In this document: positions 1-9,126 of the stretch, piece after piece | Layout of the letters: each line of letters begins with the position of its first letter | Position numbering within the stretch: the stretch's first letter is position 1 | DNA from: Acidobacteriota bacterium | GTDB taxonomy: Bacteria; Acidobacteriota; Terriglobia; Acidiferrales; UBA7541 | Assembly (NCBI GenBank): GCA_021818865.1 | Contig: JAKASX010000011.1 | Location: forward strand, 1 to 57,673 | Direction: 5' to 3' | DNA: 57,673 nucleotides | Notes under the pieces: generated by a model | The model's input: the letters and a program-made list of their open reading frames with translations, nothing else | What the model was told of the DNA's origin: nothing | The model's database searches: none | Made by a program: the position numbers and the translations under genes

Positions 1-370
1 CGATCCTTTCGCCGAAAATTTCCCGCCCACCAATCAGGATTATCTCGACGCCGCCGTTCTGCCGCAGTGGAAGCGCGAGCTGCCGCATTACGTCAATTCG
101 AAGGGCGAACTCGTCGTTCCGCCCGGGGAATATTTCGTGATGGGCGACAATCGCGACCACAGCTGGGACAGCCGCTACTGGGGTTTCGTCCCGCGCGACG
201 CCATCGTGGGCCGTCCGGTAATCATTTACTGGTCGCTACGCGAGCCCGCCCAGGACGAGTTCTCCACCAGCACGCAGCCGTCCGGCAACTGGCTCTTCAG
301 CGCGTTCGATACGCTCATCCACGCTCCTTTTGATACTCGCTGGAGCCGCACGTTCAAGGAAGTCCATTAG
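1..370 (+). CDS. lepB: Signal peptidase I, C-terminal part (5' end outside window)
   Basis: Type I signal peptidases are membrane serine proteases that cut signal peptides from secreted proteins at the outer face of the inner membrane. The reading frame is open from the first base and ends with TAG at 368-370. Visible is the conserved box with MGDNRDHSWDSRYWG followed by FVPRDAIVGRP, the diagnostic C-terminal signature of the family. The catalytic Ser and Lys lie upstream and are not in the window. About 122 residues are present. A short spacer separates it from the AsmA-like gene downstream, so cotranscription is possible. Confidence 0.93.
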   Translation, partial: DPFAENFPPTNQDYLDAAVLPQWKRELPHYVNSKGELVVPPGEYFVMGDNRDHSWDSRYWGFVPRDAIVGRPVIIYWSLREPAQDEFSTSTQPSGNWLFSAFDTLIHAPFDTRWSRTFKEVH

Positions 371-434
371 CGGCGCCCGTTCCGTTTTTCGCGTTCTTCC
401 CTTCGATGCACCCATCTGTCAGAATCCCTCTGCG

Positions 435-2987
435 ATGAAACGCTTGCGAAAATGGCTGATCGGCCTCGCGGCCGCGTTCGCGCTGATTCTGGCCGCTGAT
501 TTCGTCGGCTCGCTCGTGGTCCGCAGCCGCCCGGTCAGCCGCGCCATCACCGCGCGGTTGCGCGCCGCCTTCGGCCGCCCCGTCGAGGTCGGCGGCTACG
601 GTTTCAGCCTGTGGCAGGGCCCGCGCATCGAGGCCGATTCCGTCACGGTCGCCGAGGACCCGCGCTTCGGCAACGAATACTTCCTTCGCGCCGTCTCGCT
701 CACCGTCGGCTTGCGCTGGCGCTCGCTGCTTCGCGGCCGCGTCGAATTCGGCTCCTTCTCGCTGTCTCAGCCGAGCCTGAACGTGGTTGACGTCGGCGGC
801 CGTTGGAATCTCACCGATTGGCTCCCGCCCGCATCGCCGAGCGGCCCGGGCTCGGGCGCCCGCGTCGAAACGCCGCGTCTCTATCGCATTGAAATCCACA
901 ACGGCCGTATCGATTTCAAGCACGGCGTGGATAAATTGCCGTTCGCGCTCGTGGACGTCGAGGGCAGCGTTGACGAGCGCGCTCCCGGCCGCTGGACGCT
1001 TTCCCTCGCCGCCCAACCCATGCGCGTTGCCGTCAATCTCCAGGACGCCGGCACGCTTCATCTCGACGGCGAAGTCGGTGGCACCAGTGCGCGCCTGCGT
1101 CCGGCGCGGCTCGAACTCCGTTGGGACCGCGCTTCGCTTTCTGACGTTCTTCGTCTCGCCTTCGGCTACGATTACGGCGTTCGCGGCAGCCAGAATCTCG
1201 ACCTTCGCGCTTCGAGCGACGGCGGCCAGTGGCATTTTCATCTCGTCGCTCGCGAAACCGGCGTGCATAGCTGGTATTTCGCCGCCGAACCTTCCAATCC
1301 ACTCGTCAACGTTCGACTCGCCGGCGCCTGGTCGCCCGGGGAAGGGAAGCTCCTGATTTCGAGCGGCGGCATTTCCGCGCCCGCCTCCCGCGTGACGCTC
1401 TCAGGCCATCTCGCCTGGCCCGTTTCCGGCGCTTCGTCCGCGCTCCCTCCCGGCCACACTCCGGTCGTCGCTCTCAAGCTGCAAACGGCGGGTATCGGTT
1501 TTTCCGATCTCCTCAACTGGTATAGCGGTTTCCATTCCGGGATTTCTCCGTCGCTTCGCGCCACCGGCTGGATTTCCGGCTCGATGAATCTCGCTGGCTG
1601 GCCGCCGCGCGTTTCCGATGCCGCGTTCGATGCCTCCGGCTTTCGCCTTTCCGGCGGCGGCCTCGTCGAGCCCATCGCGCTCGCCGCGGCCCATCTGCAA
1701 ATTTCCGGTGCGAAAGCCTCGCTCGCGCTTCCGCGCCTTGATTTCGGGCCGCGCGCAGGTTCCTTCACGATCTCCGCGCAGGCGCGGCATGGCCGCGCGT
1801 GGCGCTATACCCTGAAAGCGGCCGGCGATTCGCCTCATCTCGGCGCGCTCGTTGCCGCTCTCGATCGCCTCGGCGCTTCGCCGCCCGGTTTCTGGCGTGA
1901 ATTCGGCGGAAATGGCGCTCTGGACCTCGAATGGACCGGCGTGCTTCATCCCTGGCAAAGCCGCGTCCGCGCTTCGCTCGATCTGCGCGATGCCGTCTGG
2001 CACGAGCAATCGCTTCCCGCGCGCGCCCTGCTCGCGCAGGCGCATGTTGAATGGAATCCCAGCCTATTGAAAATCGACATCGGCCGCGCTTCCGCGCTCG
2101 GCGCCCAGTGGCGCGGCTGGCTCGAACGCACCCCGCCCGATGGCCCTTGGCGTTTCCTGCTCGCCGCCAGCGAACTCAACGCTCGCGCCCTCGCCGCTCG
2201 TCTAAGTCCCGTCCCGCAGCGACCCAGCCTGCTCGAACGCATTTTCGGCTTCGGCCACGCCGCCGGTTCGCCTCCGCTGTGGCCCGCGTCGCTCGACGCT
2301 TCCGGCTCGCTGAGCGTCGGCCGCGTGCTCGCCCCTCCCCTCGTTTTCCGCAACCTTCGCGGCCGGCTTGCCATCCATCAGGGAACGCTCGCGCTGCGCG
2401 GCGCCGAAGCTTCTTTCTATGACGGCGCGGCGCGTGGCGCCCTTGCGCTCGCCGTCGAAAAACACGTTCCCGTCTGGCGTCTCGATGCTTCCTTCGCCGG
2501 AGTGAATCTCGCGCAAATGTCACAAGCCATCCAGGGTCCACAAGGCCGTTTCAGCGGTTCGGCGGGCGCCGACGTCTCTCTCACCGCCCGCGGAGCGACT
2601 TCCGTCTCGCTTCTCGATTCTCTTTCCGGCTCCGCAAACGTTTCGATTCGACACGCGAGCGATCACCAGGTGGATTGGCTCTCGACGCTTGCCGCCGGCC
2701 ACGCCGTTCGCGGCCGCAGCGCTTTTTCGCGTCTTTCCGCCGTCCTCCATCTCGACTCCGGCAAACTCACGTTTCGCGATCTGCGCCTCGTCGCCGCTCG
2801 CCAGAGACTCGCCGCCTCCGGCACGCTCGATCTGGCGCATGGCGCAACGCTCGCCCTCCAAGCTCGTCTTTCTCCGCGCGCGCGCGCCGCTTCCGCTCGC
2901 CTGTACGAAGTCACCGGCAGCGCCTCCAGTCCCACAGCGCGCCGCACCACAACCCCAGCCGCCGCGCGCAAACCCCCTAAGCTCTGA
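435..2987 (+). CDS. AsmA-like outer-membrane-assembly family protein
   Basis: About 850 residues. I start it at the ATG at 435, giving MKRLRKWLIGLAAAFALILA, a positively charged start followed by one membrane anchor; the frame is open further upstream but lacks a comparable start. After the anchor comes an AsmA-type N-terminus (residues about 30-110: promiscuous beta-rich sequence with ARLRAAFGRPVEVGGYGFSL), then a long periplasmic beta-rich body and a C-terminal AsmA_2-like region (LSGSANVSIRHA, LRLVAARQRLAASGTLDLAHG). AsmA/TamB-like proteins are thought to help lipid transport or outer-membrane assembly. The exact role here is inferred only from family resemblance. Confidence 0.8.
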   Translation: MKRLRKWLIGLAAAFALILAADFVGSLVVRSRPVSRAITARLRAAFGRPVEVGGYGFSLWQGPRIEADSVTVAEDPRFGNEYFLRAVSLTVGLRWRSLLRGRVEFGSFSLSQPSLNVVDVGGRWNLTDWLPPASPSGPGSGARVETPRLYRIEIHNGRIDFKHGVDKLPFALVDVEGSVDERAPGRWTLSLAAQPMRVAVNLQDAGTLHLDGEVGGTSARLRPARLELRWDRASLSDVLRLAFGYDYGVRGSQNLDLRASSDGGQWHFHLVARETGVHSWYFAAEPSNPLVNVRLAGAWSPGEGKLLISSGGISAPASRVTLSGHLAWPVSGASSALPPGHTPVVALKLQTAGIGFSDLLNWYSGFHSGISPSLRATGWISGSMNLAGWPPRVSDAAFDASGFRLSGGGLVEPIALAAAHLQISGAKASLALPRLDFGPRAGSFTISAQARHGRAWRYTLKAAGDSPHLGALVAALDRLGASPPGFWREFGGNGALDLEWTGVLHPWQSRVRASLDLRDAVWHEQSLPARALLAQAHVEWNPSLLKIDIGRASALGAQWRGWLERTPPDGPWRFLLAASELNARALAARLSPVPQRPSLLERIFGFGHAAGSPPLWPASLDASGSLSVGRVLAPPLVFRNLRGRLAIHQGTLALRGAEASFYDGAARGALALAVEKHVPVWRLDASFAGVNLAQMSQAIQGPQGRFSGSAGADVSLTARGATSVSLLDSLSGSANVSIRHASDHQVDWLSTLAAGHAVRGRSAFSRLSAVLHLDSGKLTFRDLRLVAARQRLAASGTLDLAHGATLALQARLSPRARAASARLYEVTGSASSPTARRTTTPAAARKPPKL

Positions 2988-3106
2988 TTCCGTTCCAACG
3001 CGATTTTCCGTTGCGCGGCACGGGCGTCAGGCGACAGAGGCAACCCGCCTCTGTACTCGGCAATCGGTGGCACAAGCATCCTGAGCTTGTGTGGCAACTC
3101 GAGATC

Positions 3107-3236
3107 GCTGCCCTCAGCGGCTTCCCGACAAAGGGCGTCGGGACGCAAACAACGCGAAAGCCGCACTGACGTCCAGGCACTTATGGCACGGCCGAGGCCG
3201 TGCCCTTCGGAAAAACCTGCTTGGCACACAAACTCA
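3107..3236. repeat. Dispersed nested palindromic repeat, family A copy 1
   Basis: Intergenic sequence sharing long identical blocks with 18004-18102 and 41699-41861. It starts GCTGCCCTCAGCGGC, contains an inner hairpin TCCCGAC/GTCGGGA, closes with GCCGCA, and is followed by a second palindrome GGCACGGCCGAGGCCGTGCC. Compared with the copy at 18004 it carries about 34 extra bases inside the first palindrome. It fills most of the 314-base gap between the AsmA-like gene and the next one. Confidence 0.85.
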
Positions 3237-3301
3237 TCCTGCTTGTGGCCTTTGCCCGTCGAGTTTGCCCTTCATTCCTCCAGGTGCTAGCGTCAAATCC
3301 G

Positions 3302-4300
3302 ATGCGACTCGGCTTCCCCAAAGCGCCTCAGACCATCCTTTTCGCCGCGCTTTTCCTCTCGCCCGCCGCCGCACTTCGCGCTGCCGCGCCTGGCGCGCGC
3401 TTGCGCCCTCAAACTTTCGTTCCCGGCGAATCCGTTCGTTATCGTCTCGAATATTCCAGCCGCATCGTCACGCATTCCGTCGGCCCGATTTACACGCCGG
3501 AATCGGCTCACGAGCTCGATCTCTCGCTCGACGCCTCGCTTCAGCTCGACGTTCTGGCCGTCGAGCGCCTTCCCGGCCCCGGTCGCCGCACGCTCACCCG
3601 CCTGCGCGTCACCTACGAACGCTCCGACGCCAGCGTCGAAACGGATTCCTACGATCCCGGCGCTCAGGCGCTCGAAAAGCAGTACCGTTCTCTCCAGGGA
3701 CGTTCCTTCACGTTTGCGATTGGCCCGAGTGGCCGCGTTCGCGACGTCACGGGTCTCGACCGTATCGCTCCCGATCCCCGCGCTCGCGCCGCGATTCGCG
3801 ATTGGCTGCGCACGCTCGCCCTCCCTGTCGGCCTTTGGAACAAAGGAATGAAGCCGGGGAAAAAATGGGTGAAAGAAGTTCCTCTCGAGGGCGCCCCGCT
3901 CGCCGGCCTCTACTGGCGCGCCGTTTCCCGCTATCGCGATAACGAAGCGTGTCCGCCCGCGCCCGGTGCTCCCGCCTCGATCTCCCGCGAAACCTGCGCT
4001 TCCATCTCGACCACGCTCGAAACGCGCCGCCACGGCTCGCGCCGCGATTCCACTCCGCAGGAATATCTCCGTCAGGGTCTGCGTACCAGTGGCCGCTGGA
4101 ACGCCCAAGCTGATAGCCTCAGCTACGTCTCGCTCTCCACCGGCCTCGTCACTTCCAGCACCACCACCGAATCCGACCAAATGGATTTCACCGTCACCTC
4201 CCAGCTCAGCGGGAGCAGCCTCCGCTACGCCGGCCAGGTGCAAAGCACTTCCCAACTCACCCTCGTCTCGCTAAAACTCCCCGCCGTGCCGCCGCGCTAA
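3302..4300 (+). CDS. Secreted protein of unknown function
   Basis: 332 residues starting at ATG 3302, which gives MRLGFPKAPQTILFAALFLS, a clear signal peptide ending near AAALRAAAPG. An upstream in-frame ATG at 3200 lies inside the repeat and is unlikely. The mature part begins with LRPQTFVPGESVRYRLEYSS and is beta-rich, with a recurrent pattern of surface Thr/Ser and YRLEY/RVTYER strands. Near the end is SYVSLSTGLVTSSTTTESDQMDF, like lipid-binding or outer-surface beta proteins. I recognise no named family. Probably periplasmic or outer-membrane associated. Confidence 0.7.
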   Translation: MRLGFPKAPQTILFAALFLSPAAALRAAAPGARLRPQTFVPGESVRYRLEYSSRIVTHSVGPIYTPESAHELDLSLDASLQLDVLAVERLPGPGRRTLTRLRVTYERSDASVETDSYDPGAQALEKQYRSLQGRSFTFAIGPSGRVRDVTGLDRIAPDPRARAAIRDWLRTLALPVGLWNKGMKPGKKWVKEVPLEGAPLAGLYWRAVSRYRDNEACPPAPGAPASISRETCASISTTLETRRHGSRRDSTPQEYLRQGLRTSGRWNAQADSLSYVSLSTGLVTSSTTTESDQMDFTVTSQLSGSSLRYAGQVQSTSQLTLVSLKLPAVPPR

Positions 4301-4334
4301 AAATGCTGGAGCGCGCGGCAGAGGACTTGTACCT

Positions 4335-4375
4335 GGTCATCCCGAAGAGCGAGGCGAGGAGGGATCTGCTGTTCC
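4335..4375. repeat. Dispersed intergenic repeat, GTCAT...GAAGCGAGGGATCTGC type
   Basis: The segment GGTCATCCCGAAGAGCGAGG and the following AGGAGGGATCTGCTG resemble the element at 43657-43684 (GTCATTCTGAGCGAAGGATC). Such units are widespread between genes of Acidobacteriota and related phyla. Function unknown. Confidence 0.5.
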
Positions 4376-4450
4376 GAATGGTATCGAAGAGGCGAAGTCC
4401 TACCGAGCTCTATCTAACGTGACCGCAACTGCGCGCTACGCGATCGAGGC

Positions 4451-4500
4451 AAAACAGACGTTCGCCGGCCCGCACGCGAGGTTGTGCGCGGGCCGGCGAA
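4451..4500 (-). terminator. Probable terminator of the BNR-repeat gene
   Basis: Read on the minus strand, a near-perfect GC-rich stem (TTCGCCGGCCCGCGCAC pairing with GCGTGCGGGCCGGCGAA) with a short loop lies 17 bases after the stop codon at 4517 and is followed by CGTCTGTTTTG. The T tract is interrupted, so this is a good hairpin with a modest tail. Confidence 0.65.
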
Positions 4501-4516
4501 GCTTTCCACGAATCAA

Positions 4517-7500
4517 TCAGAGTGCTTTGTTACCTTCGGCGATTGCCGCGTCGAGTTTCTGCTCTCCCGCCTCCGCTTTCCGGTCGAGGTAGTCGAACAC
4601 AGCCTGTTGCGCCGGAGTCGGCGCGACGTAGGCGAGCCCGATATCCGCCCCCAAATATGCCAAATGGCTGCGGAGTTTCGTTTCGAAGACCAGGGTGCCT
4701 TCACTCGATTTTGTCTTGAGCTGCACTAGGTCCCCGATCTCGCGGTTCAGCGCGGCAAGTGCCGCAGATTGCGGCGATCCCGCTTGATGGCTGGCCGCGA
4801 CGGCTTCGAGTTTGTCGCGCACCTCGATCGCCTGATTCAGCTTCTTATTGAGCGTATCGAGGGTGCTGCGAACCTTGAGCAGCAGATCGAGCCGCGCTTC
4901 GAGTTCCTCCGGCGTCGCGTTCAGCCGCGGATCGAGCGTGACCTGGAAACTCTGCCGCTCGGTCTTTCCGCCGTAGTCGAGCACCGCCGTGTACGTTCCC
5001 GGCACCACTTCCGGTCCCACCACGGTGTCTTCTTCGCCGCCCGCCGGCACCGGAGGCTCGAATCCTTTCACCTCCGTCGCGTCCGGGTAACGCAAATCCC
5101 ACTGGAACCGGTTCATCCCCGGCTTGATGCCCGTGCGTTTCACTGCGTAGGCCTGGGCGACTTCGGTGGGAATGAACGCCGTTCCTTCCATGCTCGGCAT
5201 TTTCATCTTTTTCGCCAGGTGCAGGTGGAACGTGCGGATCAGCTGTCCCGCGGCGTTCTGGAATTCGAGCGTCACGGGCGTCTGTCCGTTGTAATCGGCC
5301 GGAATGTTGAAGAACACCGTCGCGCCAAAGGCCGGGTTCTGTCCGGCATTCGGGACGTGGAACCCTCCGCTCGTCCCTCCGTACGCGTGGCTTTCCCACG
5401 CACGTTCCGGCGCGAAGAGGTACGGGCTGTCGCTCGCGACGTCCGGATCCTTCGTCAGTTGTTCGAGCAGGCTGAGGTTATCGAGCGCCCACAACGCGCG
5501 TCCGTGCGTCGCGATCGCCACTTCTCCTTGCTGTGTGTCGATCTGGACGTCGCGCACCTGCGCCGTCGGCAGATTCAGGGTGAGCGGCAGCCATTGCGCG
5601 CCGCCGTCGAGCGAGACGTAAATCGTGTTTTTCGCGCCGAGGAACAGCAGATTCGCGTCGTTCGGGTCCTGCCGGATGTCGAAAACGTAGGTGGTTTCTG
5701 GCAACCCGTTCGTGATTTCGGTCCACGTTTTGCCGTAATCGGTGGTCTTGAAGACGTAGGGATGGAAATCGTCCCACATGTATCGCCGCGCGGTCAGATA
5801 CGCGGTGCCCGCGTCGACGTAGGACGGCTCGATCGAGCTGACCCACGACCATTCGGGCAAAGCCGCCGGCCGCGCTGCCTGCCACGTCTTGCCGCCGTTG
5901 GTCGTCACGTGCACCAGCCCGTCGTCCGATCCCGCCCAGATGACGTTGCCGTCGCGCGGGGAAACCGCCAGGGCGGAAATCCCGGGATAAATTTCGGCGC
6001 CGGAGGCGTCCAAAGTGATCGGTCCGCCACTCGGGAGTTCCGTTGCCGGATCGTTTCGCGTCAGGTCGGGGCTGATTTCCTTCCACGTTCTTCCGTAATC
6101 GAGGCTTTCGAGCACGTACTGCGCTCCGATCAGCAGCTCTTTCGGATTCACCGGCGAGAAGAGGATCGGGTGCGTCCAGCCGAACCGGTATTTCAGCTGA
6201 TTCGAGGCCGCGCCCTCCTGGTAATTCGGCCACGGGCTGATGCCTTCCCACTGCCCGGTGGGCTCGTCGTAGCGCATGAAGATGCTGAAATAGCCGCTGC
6301 CGTAGGTGATATTCGGATTATCCGGTTGCGGCACCACGTACGTGCATTCGCCGTACGCCGCCCGCTTCCACGCGCCGGGTGGAATCGAGCCGCCGGGAAA
6401 CGCGCTCGCCGCGTACGACGATCCTTCGTCCTGCTGCGCGCCGTAAACGTTGTAGGGGAAATTGTTGCTGATATTGATGTGGTAGAACTGGCCGGTCGGC
6501 TGGTTGTGCTCGGTGCTCCACGTCTTGCCGGCGTCGGTCGAAACCGTCGCGCCGCCGTCGTTGCCTTCGAGCAGAATCTTCGTGTTGTTCGGATTGATCC
6601 AGACGATGTGGTTGTCGCCGTGCGGCGTGTGCAGTTTCTTCCATTCTTTTCCGCCGTCGTGCGAAACCCACAGCGCGTCCACTTGCGGCGCGTACGCGGT
6701 GTTCGGATCCTTCGGATCGGCGTAAATCGCGGTGTAATAGAACGCGCGTTGGCGGAACGCCCAGTCCTTGTTCACCCGCGTCCAGCTCCCGCCGCCGTCG
6801 TTCGACCGGAAGATGCCGCCGTGATGCGCCTGCACGATCGCGTACACCACGTTCGGGTCCGATCCCGCCACGCTCACGCCGATGCGCCCCAGCACCCCGG
6901 TGGGAAATCCCGGCGTGCGGCTGATGTTCGTCCAGTGCGCGCCGCCGTCGGTCGATTTGTAAAGTCCGCTGCCTGGTCCGCCGCTCGTAAGCGCCCACGG
7001 CATGCGCTGCGCCTGCCACATCGCCGCGTAAAGCACTTGCGGATTCGACGGATCCATCACCAGATCGATCGCGCCGGTTTTGTCGTTCACGAACAGAATT
7101 TTCCGCCACGTTGCGCCGCCGTCGGTGGTTTCGAAGACGCCGCGGTCGGGATCGGGCACGAAAACGTGGCCCATCGACGATACGTAGACGATCTCCGGAT
7201 TCCGCGGATCGACCGCGATCGCGCTGATCGTGTGCGTATCTTTCAGCCCGATGGATTTCCACGTTTTTCCGCCGTCGGTGGATTTATACATCCCGTCGCC
7301 GGGAATCATGTCGTTGCGGATGTCGCTTTCGCCGCTGCCCACGTAGATGATTTTCGGATTCGATGGCGCCACGGCGATCGCGCCGATGCTCGGGCTATCG
7401 CTCGGATATTTTCCGTCGGAAATATTCACCCATTTGATGCCGTAATCCGTGCTTTTCCAGATGCCGCCGCCCGTCGAGCCCATGTAGAAGAGGTTCGGCT

Positions 7501-7717
7501 CGCTCGCGACGCCCGATACCGCGACCACGCGCCCGCCGACGTACGGCCCGAGCAGCCGCCAATGCAGTTTGCTCATCAACGTTTCTTGCGAAACCTGTCC
7601 GGGGTCCGCGCCGGTCGCCGCCGTCAGCAGGAGCATCGCGCCCGCCAGCGCCGCCGCGGCCAGCAAGGCCTTCCCTCGCCGCGCTACCTTCGCCCTTTGC
7701 TTTTCTGAAATTTGCAT
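4517..7717 (-). CDS. Secreted BNR/sortilin-like multi-bladed propeller protein
   Basis: 1066 residues with a signal peptide (positively charged MQISEKQRAKVARRGK followed by a hydrophobic run to about residue 36). The body holds about eleven BNR/Asp-box motifs of the form S/T-x-D-x-G-x-x-W, for example STDYGIKW, STDGGKTW, TTDGGATW, SNDGGGSW, SHDGGKEW, SLDYGRTW and SLDGGAQW, consistent with one or two VPS10/sortilin-like or xyloglucanase-like beta-propellers in residues about 50-740. The C-terminal 300 residues hold a beta domain (PVTLEFQNAAGQLIRTFH) and a helical tail (LDLLLKVRSTLDTLNKKLN). Proteins of this layout are common in Acidobacteriota and Bacteroidota and usually annotated as glycosyl hydrolase or sialidase-like. 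Enzymatic activity is not evident from sequence. Probably exported and surface-located. Confidence 0.85.
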   Translation of the reverse strand: MQISEKQRAKVARRGKALLAAAALAGAMLLLTAATGADPGQVSQETLMSKLHWRLLGPYVGGRVVAVSGVASEPNLFYMGSTGGGIWKSTDYGIKWVNISDGKYPSDSPSIGAIAVAPSNPKIIYVGSGESDIRNDMIPGDGMYKSTDGGKTWKSIGLKDTHTISAIAVDPRNPEIVYVSSMGHVFVPDPDRGVFETTDGGATWRKILFVNDKTGAIDLVMDPSNPQVLYAAMWQAQRMPWALTSGGPGSGLYKSTDGGAHWTNISRTPGFPTGVLGRIGVSVAGSDPNVVYAIVQAHHGGIFRSNDGGGSWTRVNKDWAFRQRAFYYTAIYADPKDPNTAYAPQVDALWVSHDGGKEWKKLHTPHGDNHIVWINPNNTKILLEGNDGGATVSTDAGKTWSTEHNQPTGQFYHINISNNFPYNVYGAQQDEGSSYAASAFPGGSIPPGAWKRAAYGECTYVVPQPDNPNITYGSGYFSIFMRYDEPTGQWEGISPWPNYQEGAASNQLKYRFGWTHPILFSPVNPKELLIGAQYVLESLDYGRTWKEISPDLTRNDPATELPSGGPITLDASGAEIYPGISALAVSPRDGNVIWAGSDDGLVHVTTNGGKTWQAARPAALPEWSWVSSIEPSYVDAGTAYLTARRYMWDDFHPYVFKTTDYGKTWTEITNGLPETTYVFDIRQDPNDANLLFLGAKNTIYVSLDGGAQWLPLTLNLPTAQVRDVQIDTQQGEVAIATHGRALWALDNLSLLEQLTKDPDVASDSPYLFAPERAWESHAYGGTSGGFHVPNAGQNPAFGATVFFNIPADYNGQTPVTLEFQNAAGQLIRTFHLHLAKKMKMPSMEGTAFIPTEVAQAYAVKRTGIKPGMNRFQWDLRYPDATEVKGFEPPVPAGGEEDTVVGPEVVPGTYTAVLDYGGKTERQSFQVTLDPRLNATPEELEARLDLLLKVRSTLDTLNKKLNQAIEVRDKLEAVAASHQAGSPQSAALAALNREIGDLVQLKTKSSEGTLVFETKLRSHLAYLGADIGLAYVAPTPAQQAVFDYLDRKAEAGEQKLDAAIAEGNKAL

Positions 7718-8575
7718 GTTGCGTCAACCCTCCGCGCCAAAATCTATGCGCCCAGCCCCTCCGGGTCAAGCCCAAATCCTCGTGTGTAGCGCGGGCTTCC
7801 TGACGGCGTGTTTCGCCCGCCATCTCGCCCGGGCCCGCGACGAGCGAGGGAGGAAGAGCGTTTCGGATTGGCTGCGGCAGGGTGACACACGCGGTCGAGC
7901 AAAAAAGTCCGTAGGTGGTTTTGTTTCAGCAGGATAATTTTTGCAGGGTGTCATTTTTTGGGCCTCTTTTGCGTGGGCGACGGCGACCGAGTTGGGGGTT
8001 ACGGCCCTCTTCGGACGGGCGATCTGCATTCCTCTCCATGCAAGGCTCGGCATGTGACGCTTCCTCCTCCGTGCGGGCAGACGGCCGCTTTTTTTCTGCA
8101 CGCGGCGGTATTTTCGCGCGATGAGAGTGCGAGCGCGAGGGGTGATTCTACGTAACGCGGCGAGAAGCCATTCAGGATGGTCGCCCGCGGCAGGGCATTT
8201 TGGCAGGGTTCGGTCCTGTGGCGTGCGAGTGGCCCGTTCTCATTTTGGAGCAGCGGTGTTTGAGCGATTGCAGCCCCAGGGTTGGAGAAAGAAAGTCCGA
8301 GGGCTCCGCTTCGTGTGTTTGAGTCCGGTGAGGTGTGGCCTGGTCGCGGGCCCGAAGAACTGGCGCTCTGGCAGGGACGCGGAGACGTGTTGATCGAGAT
8401 AAATCCCGTCGTGTGACCTTCGCCTCAACGAGCGGACATGCAAAGGGCGAAGGCCCCACGCTCGCAACGCGAGCGTCGGGCGCCCGTAAAAGCAAGGTCG
8501 CGAGCCCGGGCCGCTCGCCTGCGCGTCAGCGAACGCAGCGCGGGACGAGAAAAAACATAATCAGCTGCACGCGCT
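7718..8575. other. 858-base stretch without a recognisable gene
   Basis: Short open frames occur on both strands, but none has a good ribosome site, a recognisable domain or plausible composition. The stretch has a locally lower G+C part (about 7900-8110) and a GC-rich part with short palindromes such as CGCTCGCAACGCGAGCG near 8459. No tRNA-like or known ncRNA fold was found by eye. Confidence 0.5.
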
Positions 8576-8926
8576 TCATTTTTCTAGCGGAGCAAATTGT
8601 CGAGGATCAAAAATTGTCTGGATGGAAGTTATCTTGCCGTCTTTGACCTGATACCAGGAGCAGAAGAAAGCGGAGACTTTCGGCGTAATGAAATCATAGA
8701 GCAGACATACATCGTTTCCGTCCACGAATATTTTCTTGATGGCATACTTGCCGCTCTGCTGCTTCATCATCCCGATGAACTCTTCCGGACTGCGGAACGC
8801 CTCGCCCGCAGGCCCCTTGATGAAGACGCTATCGCTGAGATATGTCCTTACAGCCTCGAAGTTCCTGCTATCCATGGCCTGGATATACGACAGCACGACA
8901 TCACGGGGGTTGTTCGTTTCATCCAT
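8576..8926 (-). CDS. SnoaL/NTF2-like small protein
   Basis: 116 residues if started at the ATG at 8926 (MDETNNPRDVVLSYIQAMDS); a start 15 codons upstream is possible. The pattern is that of NTF2-like alpha+beta barrel proteins: an N-terminal helix with VVLSYIQAMDSRNFEAVRTYL, then SPEEFIGMM and alternating strands ending in YQVKDGKITSIQTIFDPRQF. Members act as ketosteroid isomerase-like enzymes or ligand-binding proteins; the substrate cannot be deduced. It stands alone, divergent from uvrB. Confidence 0.75.
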   Translation of the reverse strand: MDETNNPRDVVLSYIQAMDSRNFEAVRTYLSDSVFIKGPAGEAFRSPEEFIGMMKQQSGKYAIKKIFVDGNDVCLLYDFITPKVSAFFCSWYQVKDGKITSIQTIFDPRQFAPLEK

Positions 8927-9073
8927 TCGGACACCAACCGATCCCGCCCCGGCTTGGGCGGCGGAACGCAATCAGACCGAGGATTATTAACTTTGCACGA
9001 GTTTGGTGTCAATCGGAGCTTTCAGTACCGGCTTTCCGGGCTGTCCGCCGACGCGCCGTATGGCACGACCCCG

Positions 9074-9079
9074 TATAAT
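9074..9079 (+). promoter_or_regulatory. -10 element (TATAAT) upstream of uvrB
   Basis: A perfect TATAAT lies 48 bases before the uvrB start. No convincing -35 hexamer stands 17 bases upstream. No LexA-type box was recognised. Confidence 0.5.
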
Positions 9080-9126
9080 GTAAATTTGGCCGAGACCGCT
9101 CAATTCGCTCCGACGCCAGTGGCCCG

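Noticed and set aside
3091-3942. 283-codon plus-strand frame beginning in repeat DNA
   Set aside because: Starts inside a palindromic repeat and overlaps the better frame with signal peptide at 3302.
4769-7708. 979-codon open frame on the plus strand
   Set aside because: Exact antisense of the BNR-repeat gene. Its product is Arg/Val-rich with no domain. It arises from codon bias on the other strand.
7766-8101. 111-codon minus-strand frame in the gene-free stretch
   Set aside because: No ribosome site or domain; composition unlike neighbouring genes.
8290-8320. GAAAGTCCGAGGGCTCC resembling the RNase P RNA P4 region
   Set aside because: The rest of the conserved core (for example the ACAGNRA and 3' P4 partner) was not found in the next 300 bases.
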